Assembly (NCBI GenBank): GCA_049608925.1
Contig: JBMYXZ010000008.1
Span: 1 to 24,789, forward strand
Reading direction: 5' to 3'
DNA length: 24,789 nucleotides
Source of the DNA: JBMYXZ01 sp049608925
GTDB lineage: Bacteria > Pseudomonadota > Alphaproteobacteria > JAGOMX01
Shown here: positions 9,001 to 14,707 of the stretch, in pieces
Numbering within the stretch: the first letter of the stretch is position 1
Layout of the letters: each line of letters opens with the position of its first letter
Position numbers and translations under genes: made by a program
The notes under the pieces: model-generated
The model's input: the letters and a program-made list of their open reading frames with translations, nothing else
What the model was told of the DNA's origin: nothing
Database searches by the model: none

Positions 9001-11865
9001 ATTATTTTCTCTGATAATAGCATCCGAACTAGCTTCATGATGTGGACCATCTTCCCAAGTACCTTCCTCTTCCATAGGTTCTGGATCATGTGGCTGTCCA
9101 ACATCTATGTAGGCAACGCCTGATTTTGCACTTAGCTCAAGATTATCAAAGTCACCAATCATAAAGTTGTTGCCATCAGCACCATTCATCAGATCATCGC
9201 CACCTTTGAAGAAGTTTGTGTCGATGACGGCTTTAGAAACAGCTTCAAATTCGCGTTCGTCACCTACGCCTCTGACGTATGCAATGCCGCTTTCAGCATG
9301 CAGAACGGTATCAAGCGCATCACCATACATGTGATCAACACCATCACCTGTTCCATCTTCAAGGTCTCCATACATTTCGTCGTTACCGAAGTGCAAGTGG
9401 TTCCATGAAATATCCGCATCACTCTCGGCGCCCAGTATATCATCCAGCTCGAACTCATTGATTTTAATTATGGTGTCCATATTGCCTTCATAGAGATTAC
9501 CCTGCGCTTGGTGCGGATTATCATAAGCATATGCATCTCCTGAAAACGCTTTCAGCAAGATGTCTTTCGCATTACCAACCAGTGTATCGCTGTCCAGGCC
9601 ACCGACAATTTTATTGCCCTCAAGATCAGGGTGTAGGTTTAGGACTTGGACTTCACCATACATATCATGGTCTTTTACAATATGGCCGAACTTCATCAGG
9701 TTACCCATCACAGCAGCTGCTGAGCGGGATACACCTTCTGAAATGGCTTCATAAATAATGCCATCATTATATCCGGGATCCATCATGCTTTCGTTGGGCT
9801 CATAACGGGCGATTAGATGTAGTTTTCCTACGTGACCGACAATTGTGTCGTTTCCATCACCGCCATAGATTTCGTTTGAGGCAAAGACAAAGGAATTGCC
9901 GTCAAAGGCGTTGCCAATTAACTCGGCGCCGTCTCCGCCTTCATGTCCGCCTTCCCAATTGTCTACTACCCAGCCATCACTGACCCAGGCATCATTTGGG
10001 TGGCCATAATTTGGCACATCAATGTTAATAGGGGCATCATCGGGTTGTTTGCCAACAAAGGATCCTGAGAAAGCACCGTGGACTCCTGTAGCAGGCGCGC
10101 CGACTGTCTCGTAGATGATTTCTTCAACGTCACCCCAGATGGTGTCTTTTCCGCCACCGCTGCCGTCCATATTATCTCCATAGATAACATCATCAGCAAA
10201 CATCAAGGGCATGCCTGAAACAAAGGCCAGTGATTGACCATGCACGCAATCAGCATGCAGCCAATCCCAGTTTATTTCATCGCCTTCCCAGCCACCTTGA
10301 TTGTAGCCACCTTCGTGGCCACCCTCGTGACCGCCATGATGATCATCTCGATGGAAGTCTTTTACGACATTCAGGGAAATACCAGCAAAGGTATTATAGT
10401 ACTCATTTGCCTCATGCACATGTGCAACCAGCTTAATGGTTCCAAAGTCACCGCGAATGCTATCATCGCCTTCATTGCCAAGTAGCAAATCTTCGCCACC
10501 TAACACTGGGCCTTTGACAAGTTGGTGTTCGAAGAAATCAAATTCATTCTCTGCAAAGCCTGAACTATCATTTGACTTCTTATCGAAGCTAACAGGAATG
10601 CATTCTACATGCTCGGCATATAGATCTGCAAATAGTCCCAAATTGTGGAATGTTAGATCAAGAACTTGAACATCACCAAAGATTTGGTCGTCACCTTCGT
10701 TGCCTTCAATGGTGTCATTCAATCCCACGCCATCAAGGTGTGGCACGTCTACTGCACCAAAGCCAACAGGCGAATGATCATATCCATATTTATAGTCATT
10801 TACGTGATAGTCTCCATAGAATACGAGTGGGAGACCGTTAAGATCATGTTCGTCTTTAAGGGTTGCAGCACCCAGGCGAAGATCGCCAATCAGCAGATCA
10901 TCACCGCAATCACCGCGAAGGTGATTGTCTAGCAGGTTACCCGTAATTTTATCAGAGTATTCCGTGCCGTCATATTCCACAAGTCCGTCAGGCAGCGGGA
11001 ATGAAGCACCATCAGATTCAACAAGAACAGGTCCCTGGAAGCCATTTTCAGCGCGATCTATGTTGTTCAGTACAACCTCGATACCTGGTTGGTCGTGATC
11101 CTCTGGACAGTCATCCATGGGTTCAGGTTCTGGCTCAGGCTGTGGTTCAGGATCTGGCTTTTCCTTGGGGTCAGGCTCAGGTTCTGGCTCAGGCTCGGGT
11201 TCTGGCTCAGGTTCTGGCTCAGGCTCAGGCTCAGGTTCTGGCTCGGGTTGTGGCTCGGGTTGTGGCTCAGGCTCAGGCTCGGGTTGTGGTTCTACTACAC
11301 CTGGGGGAGCGACTGGTACAAATAGTACTTCTTCCTCTTCAAAGTCTTCATCATCATCTTGAAATTCTTGATAATTTTCTTCACGGAAAAACTGCTGATT
11401 ATCAAATGCAATAACAGGACGGGCGTTTAGATCCGGAATATCGCGGTTTATACCATCATCGTCATCATCACGTGAAAATGGATCATCTGGATTATCCGAG
11501 TCGTCTGTGGGGCGAAGACCTTCGGCACCTTGAAAATGTTGCGCCTGTGATCCACTGGCCTCGGGGAACATTTCACTGTTACCTTTAGCAGCATTTAAGA
11601 AATTGTTACTGTTGTTATAAGTTGAGGAATCATTTCCAGGTAATGGAGGAGGAGGGGGAGGAACGGGTACTTCTTCCGCTAGTGCTTGGACTTCTTGAAG
11701 CAGTTCATCAATCCCAAGACTTTCTAGATATCGGAACAATTGTTCCGGAGAATCAAAATCTTCGATACTAATTGTAAGACCGTATGGGCCATCATTTATT
11801 AGTTCGATGATTTCCTCAAGGTTTGCAAAATTCCAACCATCACCATTTCCAAAATCACTACTCAT
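91..11865 (-). CDS. Giant acidic RTX-like repeat protein, probable type I-secreted surface protein or adhesin
   Basis: A 3924-residue protein with no Sec signal peptide. Domains in order: helix-prone acidic N-terminus (1-66); proline run P-V-P6-L-P (67-76); Asp/Glu-rich linker with D5 and E4 runs (77-190); Pro-Glu stalk (about 192-249); about 57 repeats from residue 319 to about 3815, each carrying a G-x-G-N-D-x-V-x-G-D turn; and a C-terminal cap with V-D-T-F-A-F, D-I-I-H-D-L and L-M-I-D-F. The cap resembles the type I secretion C-terminal target domain of RTX proteins (VC_A0849 subclass). Family knowledge: such proteins leave through an ABC/MFP/TolC-like channel and fold outside on Ca2+. Adhesin or biofilm function is inference. 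No type I transporter genes are in the window. The start is well supported by AGGGAG nine bases upstream of ATG. No frameshift is seen. No clear LapG-type [T/P/A]-A-A-G site is present; the nearest is N-A-A-K-G at 91-95. Confidence 0.9.
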   Translation of the reverse strand: MSSDFGNGDGWNFANLEEIIELINDGPYGLTISIEDFDSPEQLFRYLESLGIDELLQEVQALAEEVPVPPPPPPLPGNDSSTYNNSNNFLNAAKGNSEMFPEASGSQAQHFQGAEGLRPTDDSDNPDDPFSRDDDDDGINRDIPDLNARPVIAFDNQQFFREENYQEFQDDDEDFEEEEVLFVPVAPPGVVEPQPEPEPEPQPEPQPEPEPEPEPEPEPEPEPEPEPEPEPDPKEKPDPEPQPEPEPEPMDDCPEDHDQPGIEVVLNNIDRAENGFQGPVLVESDGASFPLPDGLVEYDGTEYSDKITGNLLDNHLRGDCGDDLLIGDLRLGAATLKDEHDLNGLPLVFYGDYHVNDYKYGYDHSPVGFGAVDVPHLDGVGLNDTIEGNEGDDQIFGDVQVLDLTFHNLGLFADLYAEHVECIPVSFDKKSNDSSGFAENEFDFFEHQLVKGPVLGGEDLLLGNEGDDSIRGDFGTIKLVAHVHEANEYYNTFAGISLNVVKDFHRDDHHGGHEGGHEGGYNQGGWEGDEINWDWLHADCVHGQSLAFVSGMPLMFADDVIYGDNMDGSGGGKDTIWGDVEEIIYETVGAPATGVHGAFSGSFVGKQPDDAPINIDVPNYGHPNDAWVSDGWVVDNWEGGHEGGDGAELIGNAFDGNSFVFASNEIYGGDGNDTIVGHVGKLHLIARYEPNESMMDPGYNDGIIYEAISEGVSRSAAAVMGNLMKFGHIVKDHDMYGEVQVLNLHPDLEGNKIVGGLDSDTLVGNAKDILLKAFSGDAYAYDNPHQAQGNLYEGNMDTIIKINEFELDDILGAESDADISWNHLHFGNDEMYGDLEDGTGDGVDHMYGDALDTVLHAESGIAYVRGVGDEREFEAVSKAVIDTNFFKGGDDLMNGADGNNFMIGDFDNLELSAKSGVAYIDVGQPHDPEPMEEEGTWEDGPHHEASSDAIIRENNFIGGNDELVAGDGDNVMAGDIRVMKLEAKSGEATVRSALQHHEMNNAEASAIVIENDVMGGEDRIDAGDGNNFTCGDVDSLWMTAEGGIASVWSLGNQKDIDGSFVVDILENNDDLFETLFMSFNFMTLEIDAEPIEGGFDMFYGHDRAEANGFIESNWINYGNDIITLGDGNNIVYGGGLEIHLEAKGGEAKSNNIALADALIDNIGSTFGDDIIEVGDGDNFVVGDVGKISMSAHGGMATSENSLQTDFSDVIDPQDLNVTFPEIIEFLEALFGLGGPLIIDQAVDYFLESLADTVVTANGDVTSSSTQFGSDNITTGDGDDKVIGDAHQIELKGKGGEASFKGTAFGRMIEANGIVTGNYLGFATDFIYTNNGNDEVYGDVKELKLLAEGGSAKFGADDHEHSLFLSSANANALIEGNTLEFADDTIVTFDNMNIVFVDDDDTVYGDADLIELGALGGHAEANSAPGEVPNIVVVSGEAIIEENEILGGDDQIWVGNGDNVVYGDANQVLINAVAAEMTAEAGDEDYSEVLARGLIMNNTHRYGDDTITAGVGNDKIYGDVYKLSYGADGGQAKKGDGNFNAVQANANIDFETITFGEDTINIAGGNNEVVGDVKELHMRAEGGLAMAGDGNENNVFAMGNIGRLPNADNPNVMDGDIVINFGEDYISLGEDSDGDDIVYGDAHKLNFEGIGGVGMAGAGAERASGNNNFFNTNLDVQGEVKDLELNFADDTIKTRGGNDTIFGDAKDISLLAVGGNATLGKMDMATNFGRSDAEATISDNVFNFGDDVIDATGTNFYLNSPGNDVVFGDVQNFLITVTGGISTAFTGSTGHPDYDDDLPRTIEVDTVADLQGSEIYFGDDDILLGDGENRAVGDVDLLKIKLQAGTATLNGNGDDNDDLGNEAEIEDLVVRTGEDTIDSGIGNDELIGDANKIEIHATGATATMNGDGSDNDIDVDGDLSTDDNDYSIDFEFARDEITDAGGDNTIFGDANDIEIKITGGTGMMGSGIDKNNDNQVTADGDLDDIRFVFGNDTIDITNKLGGPIGGNDTIKGDFHAFKMEATGGLAMMGRSDANNGLLASADGEIEYDHIETGEDTINSQLGDDTIYGDGKELSLVARAGTAQVKDLMSYHDQVIDDSEVRARAQIEEVELTFAGDWIDATGDDPLDMFSDDDTVFGDLDWLEMKAFGGSASLATRMDDMNNEVNSNAEIVDNSLEFGLDDIKLGKGNNLAYGDVNMMAIMAVASMNTSMIIDGMNNEISSNGKFEDNSFTFGGANISAGDGNDEAHGNAHTIDVMIQGGRAVGRDGNDNRAEAGAFVSTNEWEFAGTEIDLSEGDNLATGDFYKFNILATGGEAELRNGSDLNADTSTTITNTTLITGDDTITTGNGDDTIYGDGKMLNLKAIGGTSLVGFGLEGNAADTSVTVRMSEFTFGTDYIHAGDGNNLLFGDVDMFMLSVWGGTATTGYGNEHIADASGAVNDITTNYGSDNIWGGWHQDTVYGDAKDILYEAKGGTANVGYGAGNVADAMKSMRGNTSTFGDDNIMTSSGDDKVWGDTKTVTLDAKAGNATLGSMGTPSTLGSVNATAFLMLNDLTFGSDTLNVTTDHHEADDDMVWGDAEKVTLNALGGNATLFNDGGMGGLQTVDADAFIDLNYINLGGHEIILGDGNNTAFGNIEHMLLMAQGGTATANGLYDNSSMLAASGYVTSTTITQLSPNLITAGDGDDNIKGNAGKIELIGLGGTINADMISDAPVVRATGEVQLNTFAFLGDEITVKGGNNHLTGDILDLLLKAEGGTANLAGAGGNDTLVNGIMVLNTVRFGSDLIESGDGEDNIKGDFDKITFETMGGAINVTSSMPMSTFNAAGELGANSVNTGSETIHAGKGNDIIFGDGNELTFSATGGVFNSTGSVDTSVINVAASNTANFITFGSDLIDASCPDDMHHMHYYDPYHVPVLLPDDDKVYGDVNILEMLATGGSATVNNQFGDSLVQVSADADVSSNTVEFRFDIIELGEGNNHAYGDANEIILKAKGNDVQSSLAFGDMSLLNTSAEVRDNEFNFGIDTISAGDGNDHVHGDAKKIKLEAEAGKSVFGVGDGSESLAEVLIRSNTLNFAGDTLDLGSGNNVATGDADEVHFIAKGGDAQYGSGNMATSDTEAIVFRSIVNTGEDTINTWDGFDMLVGDIREIKLTAEGGSADHGNGSASGVYSLAFLESNIFTFAKDIITSNSGEKHVWGDIDTLEILAEGGLASINIGDMNQANTGSFSLRNNFTYGGDMIITGWDEATVYGDANQIQAENLGGMASSNRSSPLVIADASNSDIHTFGDDMITTYNKDDLVYGDVNDIDYDIRGGFATIDDMGANALISNANATATAEGLMSITFGADMISVTGPDFFGITDNDEVYGDADEVDLLAKGGDAMINSGFGSVSSMVDASASMMSELTFGVDNIWLGSGNNKSWGDVRLLSVVAMASTMTASIGKTDDSTVLANATVNPNITLAGDTIMSGRGNDTIHAGAENLEIKALGGTATAGSGSGNVVNATGFVQMGSVLFGNDMVTVEGGDNTVSGDAKKFLIEAKGGTTEAQPGTSVAIDSSAGIVEVSVVFGEDTISTSTVTDGADIVYGDTQDFHINVMGGLATLTMGQDMSNVAQANALLQGSSFTFVKDIIDTGGGNDIIFGDIETGNILLQGGLTVGVGNTYEAIVEMSMTSVVFGDDMINAGGGDDLVYGDFKDFTVQLIAGQVPDYGYGMMDDEVIFMNNQIHMGDDIIFGDNSLGEDILFGDGDTIKLLLDENDDLVFEGNHIVFGNDMIHGGARDDWITGDVRDFMLPSSDILHREFDGGYPSQILMWGNDELWGDGGVDTFAFSLDLVDGDNAMQGHDIIHDLEEGETLEFGNLIDANNDLTIDLDDLDAQTSFTDAGGDLMIDFDGGGSVQLNGYGGMGIGDFDDLTDYVIVLVSANPAGDPLV
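419..10911 (-). repeat. Array of about 57 copies of a 53-residue-based RTX-like repeat
   Basis: I hand-counted 57-58 turn cores. The unit, numbered from the core: 1-10 G-x-G-[ND]-[DN]-x-[VI]-x-G-D; 14 and 16 hydrophobic; 18 A; 20-21 G-G; 23 A; a variable middle often rich in A/G/N/S; an Asn near 41-43; 46-47 F-G; 49 D; 51 I. Core starts at 2790, 2631, 2472, 2313 and 2154 are each exactly 159 nt apart. Other neighbours in the second half are 51-55 residues apart. The first several units (before about nucleotide 9200) are longer and more divergent, and the mean over the array is about 61 residues. Units are diverged in DNA sequence, so this is an old array and not a recent tandem expansion. Confidence 0.85.
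11119..11293 (-). repeat. Hexanucleotide Pro-Glu/Pro-Gln codon repeat (stalk)
   Basis: A run of GGCTCA/GGTTCT-type hexamers (plus-strand reading) encodes alternating Pro and Glu with a few Gln, plus a P-D-P-K-E-K-P-D interruption, at residues about 192-249. It joins the acidic N-terminal part to the repeat array. Pro-Glu runs form stiff extended spacers in other proteins (for example TonB-like linkers), so a spacer role is inferred. The unit is six bases, so slippage would change length by two residues and keep the frame. Confidence 0.85.
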
Positions 11866-11874
11866 TTTTATTTG

Positions 11875-11880
11875 CTCCCT
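11875..11880 (-). promoter_or_regulatory. Ribosome binding site of the giant gene
   Basis: The minus strand reads AGGGAG, then nine bases, then the ATG at 11865. It is the only good Shine-Dalgarno match near the start and supports that start codon. Confidence 0.7.
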
Positions 11881-11914
11881 AATATAATAAAATCAATTAT
11901 TATTAAATAAAAGA

Positions 11915-11941
11915 CCAACTTAATACATACAAAAAAGTTGG
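11915..11941 (-). terminator. Weak stem-loop between waaA and the giant gene
   Basis: A seven-base inverted repeat (11915-11921 with 11935-11941, CCAACTT/AAGTTGG) has a 13-nt AT-rich loop and is followed on the minus strand by a T-rich stretch. It could terminate readthrough from the waaA operon. Because it lies downstream of the candidate promoter for the giant gene, it could instead be a structure in that gene's leader. The stem is short, so confidence is low. Confidence 0.3.
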
Positions 11942-11963
11942 CGCATAGATTACACCTAGTTTT

Positions 11964-11992
11964 ATTATAGTGATGGGGAAGTTAAATAATGA
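11964..11992 (-). promoter_or_regulatory. Candidate promoter of the giant gene
   Basis: An exact TATAAT on the minus strand (11969-11964) would start transcription about 90 nt before the giant gene's ATG. The hexamer 17 bases upstream (TCATTA) is a poor -35 match, so the call rests on the -10 box and its location in the only spacer between waaA and the giant gene. Confidence 0.35.
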
Positions 11993-12005
11993 TTAATGAA
12001 ATATG

Positions 12006-13268
12006 TTATAAATTATTAACAAATGTCAGAATTTTTTTAATAATTATATTTTTGTTATGGTTAGCGCTAATATTCTTTACCAAGTCGTGCTTGAATTCAC
12101 TCGAAACAGATACTTTGCTTCTTAATATCTGGATTAGTTCACTGCTGTTCGAGATTTTATTTATTGGATGGTGTTCTGAAAGCTCTAGCAATAAATCTCT
12201 AAAGTTATTGTCATGAGGGCCATAGATCAGCTGACAGCCAAATTGAGCGGGCTCAACAGGGTTATGACCACCAACTGGTACAAGGCTTCCTCCCATAAAG
12301 ACAAGATTACAGACAGCGTAAAACAAACCAGTTTCGCCTAATGTGTCCGCTACATAAACTTGGTCTGAATCTGCTGGACGGGGCGTTCTGGTTCTTAAGG
12401 AAGCCGACAAGGTGTGTTGCTTTGCCAAGTCTGCAACGTCGTTCCCTCTATTGGGATGGCGCGGGATAACAATCAGCAATGCATTCGGATGATCGGATAG
12501 TATTTCTTGGTGGGCATGCAGGATCAGTTCTTCTTCTCCTGGGTGTGTGCTAGCTGCCAGCCATACTGGACGCCCCTTAATTGATGATGCAAGGTCTTCT
12601 GCGATCTTGTGATCATATTCCAACGGCGGGGTTGTAAGCTTTAAGTTGCCAACCTGGTGGAAGGGCAGGGACGTTAGCTGCTCAAATCGTGTAGCATCAC
12701 TTTTTGATTGTGCAAAGCGCACCGTGAAGAAGCGCATGATATGTCGCAGTAAGAATCTTGCGTACCACCAGTTCTTGAAGCTACCTTCTGATATTCGACC
12801 ATTTATTAAGGTCAAAGGAATGTTGCGACAGTGAACTTCATACAGCAAGTTGGGCCACAGCTCCTGTTCTACCCACATCACATGATCAGGCTGCCAGTGA
12901 TCAAGAAACCTGCCAGCCCATTTACGTGTGTCCATGGGTAGGTATTGATGTATTACCCCAATGGGGGCTAAAGTCTTTTCGGCTATTGCGGCAGCTGTCA
13001 TTGTTCCTGTGGTCAGAACGACGTTAAAGCCTTCTTCTATAAGGGCGTGAATAAGGCTAACTGCCGAGCGCGTCTCCCCAACACTGGCGGCGTGCATCCA
13101 CACAAGCTTTCCTTGTGGACGATTGACTGATGCTATCCCGTAACGCTCTTCTAAACGTTTTGGATCCTCTTTGCCTTTGAGAACTCTTCTTTTAAGGTAA
13201 TTGGGTACGAACAGCGACAATGCGACTGTGATGATATTGTATACACAAAGAATGATGGATGCTGCCAT
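12006..13268 (-). CDS. waaA: 3-deoxy-D-manno-octulosonic acid (Kdo) transferase
   Basis: WaaA/KdtA transfers Kdo from CMP-Kdo to the lipid A precursor at the cytoplasmic face of the inner membrane; this is the first step of the lipopolysaccharide core. The 420-residue length is typical of the family. Visible marks: an N-terminal hydrophobic anchor (about 1-24), R-V-L-K-G-K-E-D-P-K-R-L-E-E-R-Y-G, the signature V-W-M-H-A-A-S-V-G-E-T near residue 55, and the C-terminal nucleotide-sugar motif G-G-S-L-V-P-V-G-G-H-N-P-V-E-P-A. AGAGG precedes the ATG and overlaps the cdsA stop, nine bases away, so the gene is probably translated from the rpsB-cdsA message. It sits where dxr usually follows cdsA in alphaproteobacteria. 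Its presence implies a Kdo-containing lipopolysaccharide. Confidence 0.95.
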   Translation of the reverse strand: MAASIILCVYNIITVALSLFVPNYLKRRVLKGKEDPKRLEERYGIASVNRPQGKLVWMHAASVGETRSAVSLIHALIEEGFNVVLTTGTMTAAAIAEKTLAPIGVIHQYLPMDTRKWAGRFLDHWQPDHVMWVEQELWPNLLYEVHCRNIPLTLINGRISEGSFKNWWYARFLLRHIMRFFTVRFAQSKSDATRFEQLTSLPFHQVGNLKLTTPPLEYDHKIAEDLASSIKGRPVWLAASTHPGEEELILHAHQEILSDHPNALLIVIPRHPNRGNDVADLAKQHTLSASLRTRTPRPADSDQVYVADTLGETGLFYAVCNLVFMGGSLVPVGGHNPVEPAQFGCQLIYGPHDNNFRDLLLELSEHHPINKISNSSELIQILRSKVSVSSEFKHDLVKNISANHNKNIIIKKILTFVNNL

Positions 13269-13277
13269 CGGATGCCT

Positions 13278-13946
13278 CTAGAGACCCAGAACGTAGATAT
13301 AAAGTGCAACAGCAATCGAGACCATCAAGCAGCTGTCTATTCTGTCTAGCACACCACCATGACCAGGAATAAGATGGCCAGAATCTTTAATATTAAAGCT
13401 GCGCTTGGTCCAAGATTCCAGCAGATCCCCAGCTTGAGCAAGCACAGAGACTATCAGGCCAGAGGCAATTGTTCCTGCTGGGCTGTAAGATGGATCATAA
13501 ATTTCCAACAGAAAATAGACCGTCATTGTACATAAGGTTGTACCGCCTATAAATCCAGACCAAGTTTTTGCTGGACTTATGGCAGGGCAAAGTTTTGGTC
13601 CGCCTAATGTGCTGCCAACAAAATAAGCCCCAATGTCATAGGCAAAGATGCTGATCAAAAGAGAAATTGATAACAAAGCGTGATAGGCGTATACATCAAT
13701 CAGCCAAAATGCGTAGCAACCAGCAGCGATGTAGGTTGAGCCAATAACTAGCCAGGATATTTTGCATAGAGGTGATTTTTCAGACGAAAAACAAATGCTA
13801 AACCACTCATAGAGTGCTAACACAGCAAAAAGGCCAATGATAGCCATGCTGCAGAAGCCCCCTAGGAATAATAAATAAAATGCCAAAGGAATAAGAACAA
13901 TTGCTGACAAAACGCGCTTTAAAAGATTATTGCTCTTAAGTGACAC
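13278..13946 (-). CDS. cdsA: Phosphatidate cytidylyltransferase (CDP-diacylglycerol synthase)
   Basis: CdsA makes CDP-diacylglycerol from phosphatidate and CTP in the inner membrane, the branch point for phospholipid synthesis. The family signature is clear near the C-terminus: W-T-K-R-S-F-N-I-K-D-S-G, then G-H-G-G-V-L-D-R-I-D-S. Several hydrophobic segments precede it. I chose the GTG at 13946 because GGAG lies six bases upstream and the start overlaps the uppS stop by 11 bases, which suggests translational coupling. The frame also stays open to a start at 13997, but that would overlap uppS by 62 bases and add residues outside the family core. The resulting 222 residues are at the short end for the family. 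Confidence 0.92.
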   Translation of the reverse strand: MSLKSNNLLKRVLSAIVLIPLAFYLLFLGGFCSMAIIGLFAVLALYEWFSICFSSEKSPLCKISWLVIGSTYIAAGCYAFWLIDVYAYHALLSISLLISIFAYDIGAYFVGSTLGGPKLCPAISPAKTWSGFIGGTTLCTMTVYFLLEIYDPSYSPAGTIASGLIVSVLAQAGDLLESWTKRSFNIKDSGHLIPGHGGVLDRIDSCLMVSIAVALYIYVLGL

Positions 13947-14703
13947 TACCTGCTCCAAACCGTCGATTACGACTTTTAAAATTCTCGATAGCAGCATCTA
14001 CATGGGTTTGGCCAAAGTCTGGCCAGTTATCTTTTACAAACATCATCTCTGTGTATGAGATTTCCCATAGCAAAAAGTTACTGACGCGTTCTTCACCACT
14101 TGTACGGATAAGCAGATCAACCTCAGGAAGATCATTAGATGATAGCGTTTTCGAGATCAGTTCTTCTGTTATATCATCTGGGTTTATGTCACCGGACTGT
14201 ACTGCAGAGGCAATGTTCTTGACTGCTGATGTGATGTCTTCACGCGCACCATAGTTGACGCACAAGGTAAGGGTAAAAGCAGCATTATCTTTTGTAAGCT
14301 CTTCGGCGGCATCTAGACCATCGATAATATCTGTAGGGAATCTAGAACGATCGCCCATGATTTTAAGCCTGATTCCATTTTTATGAAGCTCAGCAACCTC
14401 ACGTTTCAATGCATAGCGCAAGACCTTCATCAAGCCGCTGATTTCATCTGCACTGCGTTTCCAATTATCGCTGGAAAAGGCGTAGACAGTTAGACAGGTT
14501 ACGTCGTGCTTTTTCAAGGCAGTTACCGTCCGCTTTAAGGCATCGAGACCCTGACGGTGTCCTTCAATCACTGGGAGGCCACGCGCACGAGCCCATCTGC
14601 GATTGCCGTCCATAATAATGGCAATATGACGCGGTGCAGGACCTTCACTTGATCCTTCAGGAGTACTTTCAGCAGTTTTTTTAGCGAACAATCGTTTTAT
14701 CAT
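13936..14703 (-). CDS. uppS: Undecaprenyl diphosphate synthase (cis-prenyltransferase)
   Basis: UppS condenses isopentenyl diphosphate units onto farnesyl diphosphate to build the C55 lipid carrier for peptidoglycan and lipopolysaccharide. The catalytic motif H-I-A-I-I-M-D-G-N-R-R-W-A carries the essential Asp at residue 32. Further family motifs are A-F-S-S-D-N-W-K-R, the Arg-bearing L-L-I-R-T-S-G-E-E-R-V-S-N-F-L-L-W, and E-M-M-F-V-K-D-N-W-P-D-F. Length (255) is normal; the first about 24 residues are a non-conserved leader. It starts 4 bases after the frr stop and overlaps cdsA, so it is an internal gene of the operon. Confidence 0.96.
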   Translation of the reverse strand: MIKRLFAKKTAESTPEGSSEGPAPRHIAIIMDGNRRWARARGLPVIEGHRQGLDALKRTVTALKKHDVTCLTVYAFSSDNWKRSADEISGLMKVLRYALKREVAELHKNGIRLKIMGDRSRFPTDIIDGLDAAEELTKDNAAFTLTLCVNYGAREDITSAVKNIASAVQSGDINPDDITEELISKTLSSNDLPEVDLLIRTSGEERVSNFLLWEISYTEMMFVKDNWPDFGQTHVDAAIENFKSRNRRFGAGSVT

Positions 14704-14707
14704 TAAG

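Noticed and set aside
419..10911. Periodic short phrases such as ATCACCATAGAC suggesting a CRISPR-like or satellite array
   Set aside because: They recur because they encode the V-Y-G-D core. They lie in one open frame, vary in sequence, and have no spacer-repeat structure.
11117..11362. Plus-strand Gly-Ser repeat ORF of 81 codons
   Set aside because: It is the antisense reading of the Pro-Glu hexamer repeat of the giant gene; no ribosome binding site or independent support.
11581..11595. N-A-A-K-G in the giant protein as a LapG protease site
   Set aside because: It does not match the [T/P/A]-A-A-G pattern known for LapG targets, and no LapD/LapG genes are in the window.
11989..12216. 75-codon plus-strand ORF with a hydrophobic segment and GGGGAAG before its ATG
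   Set aside because: Most of it is antisense to the 3' end of waaA, and the hydrophobic stretch arises from AT-rich reverse reading. The Shine-Dalgarno-like match is interesting but not enough alone.
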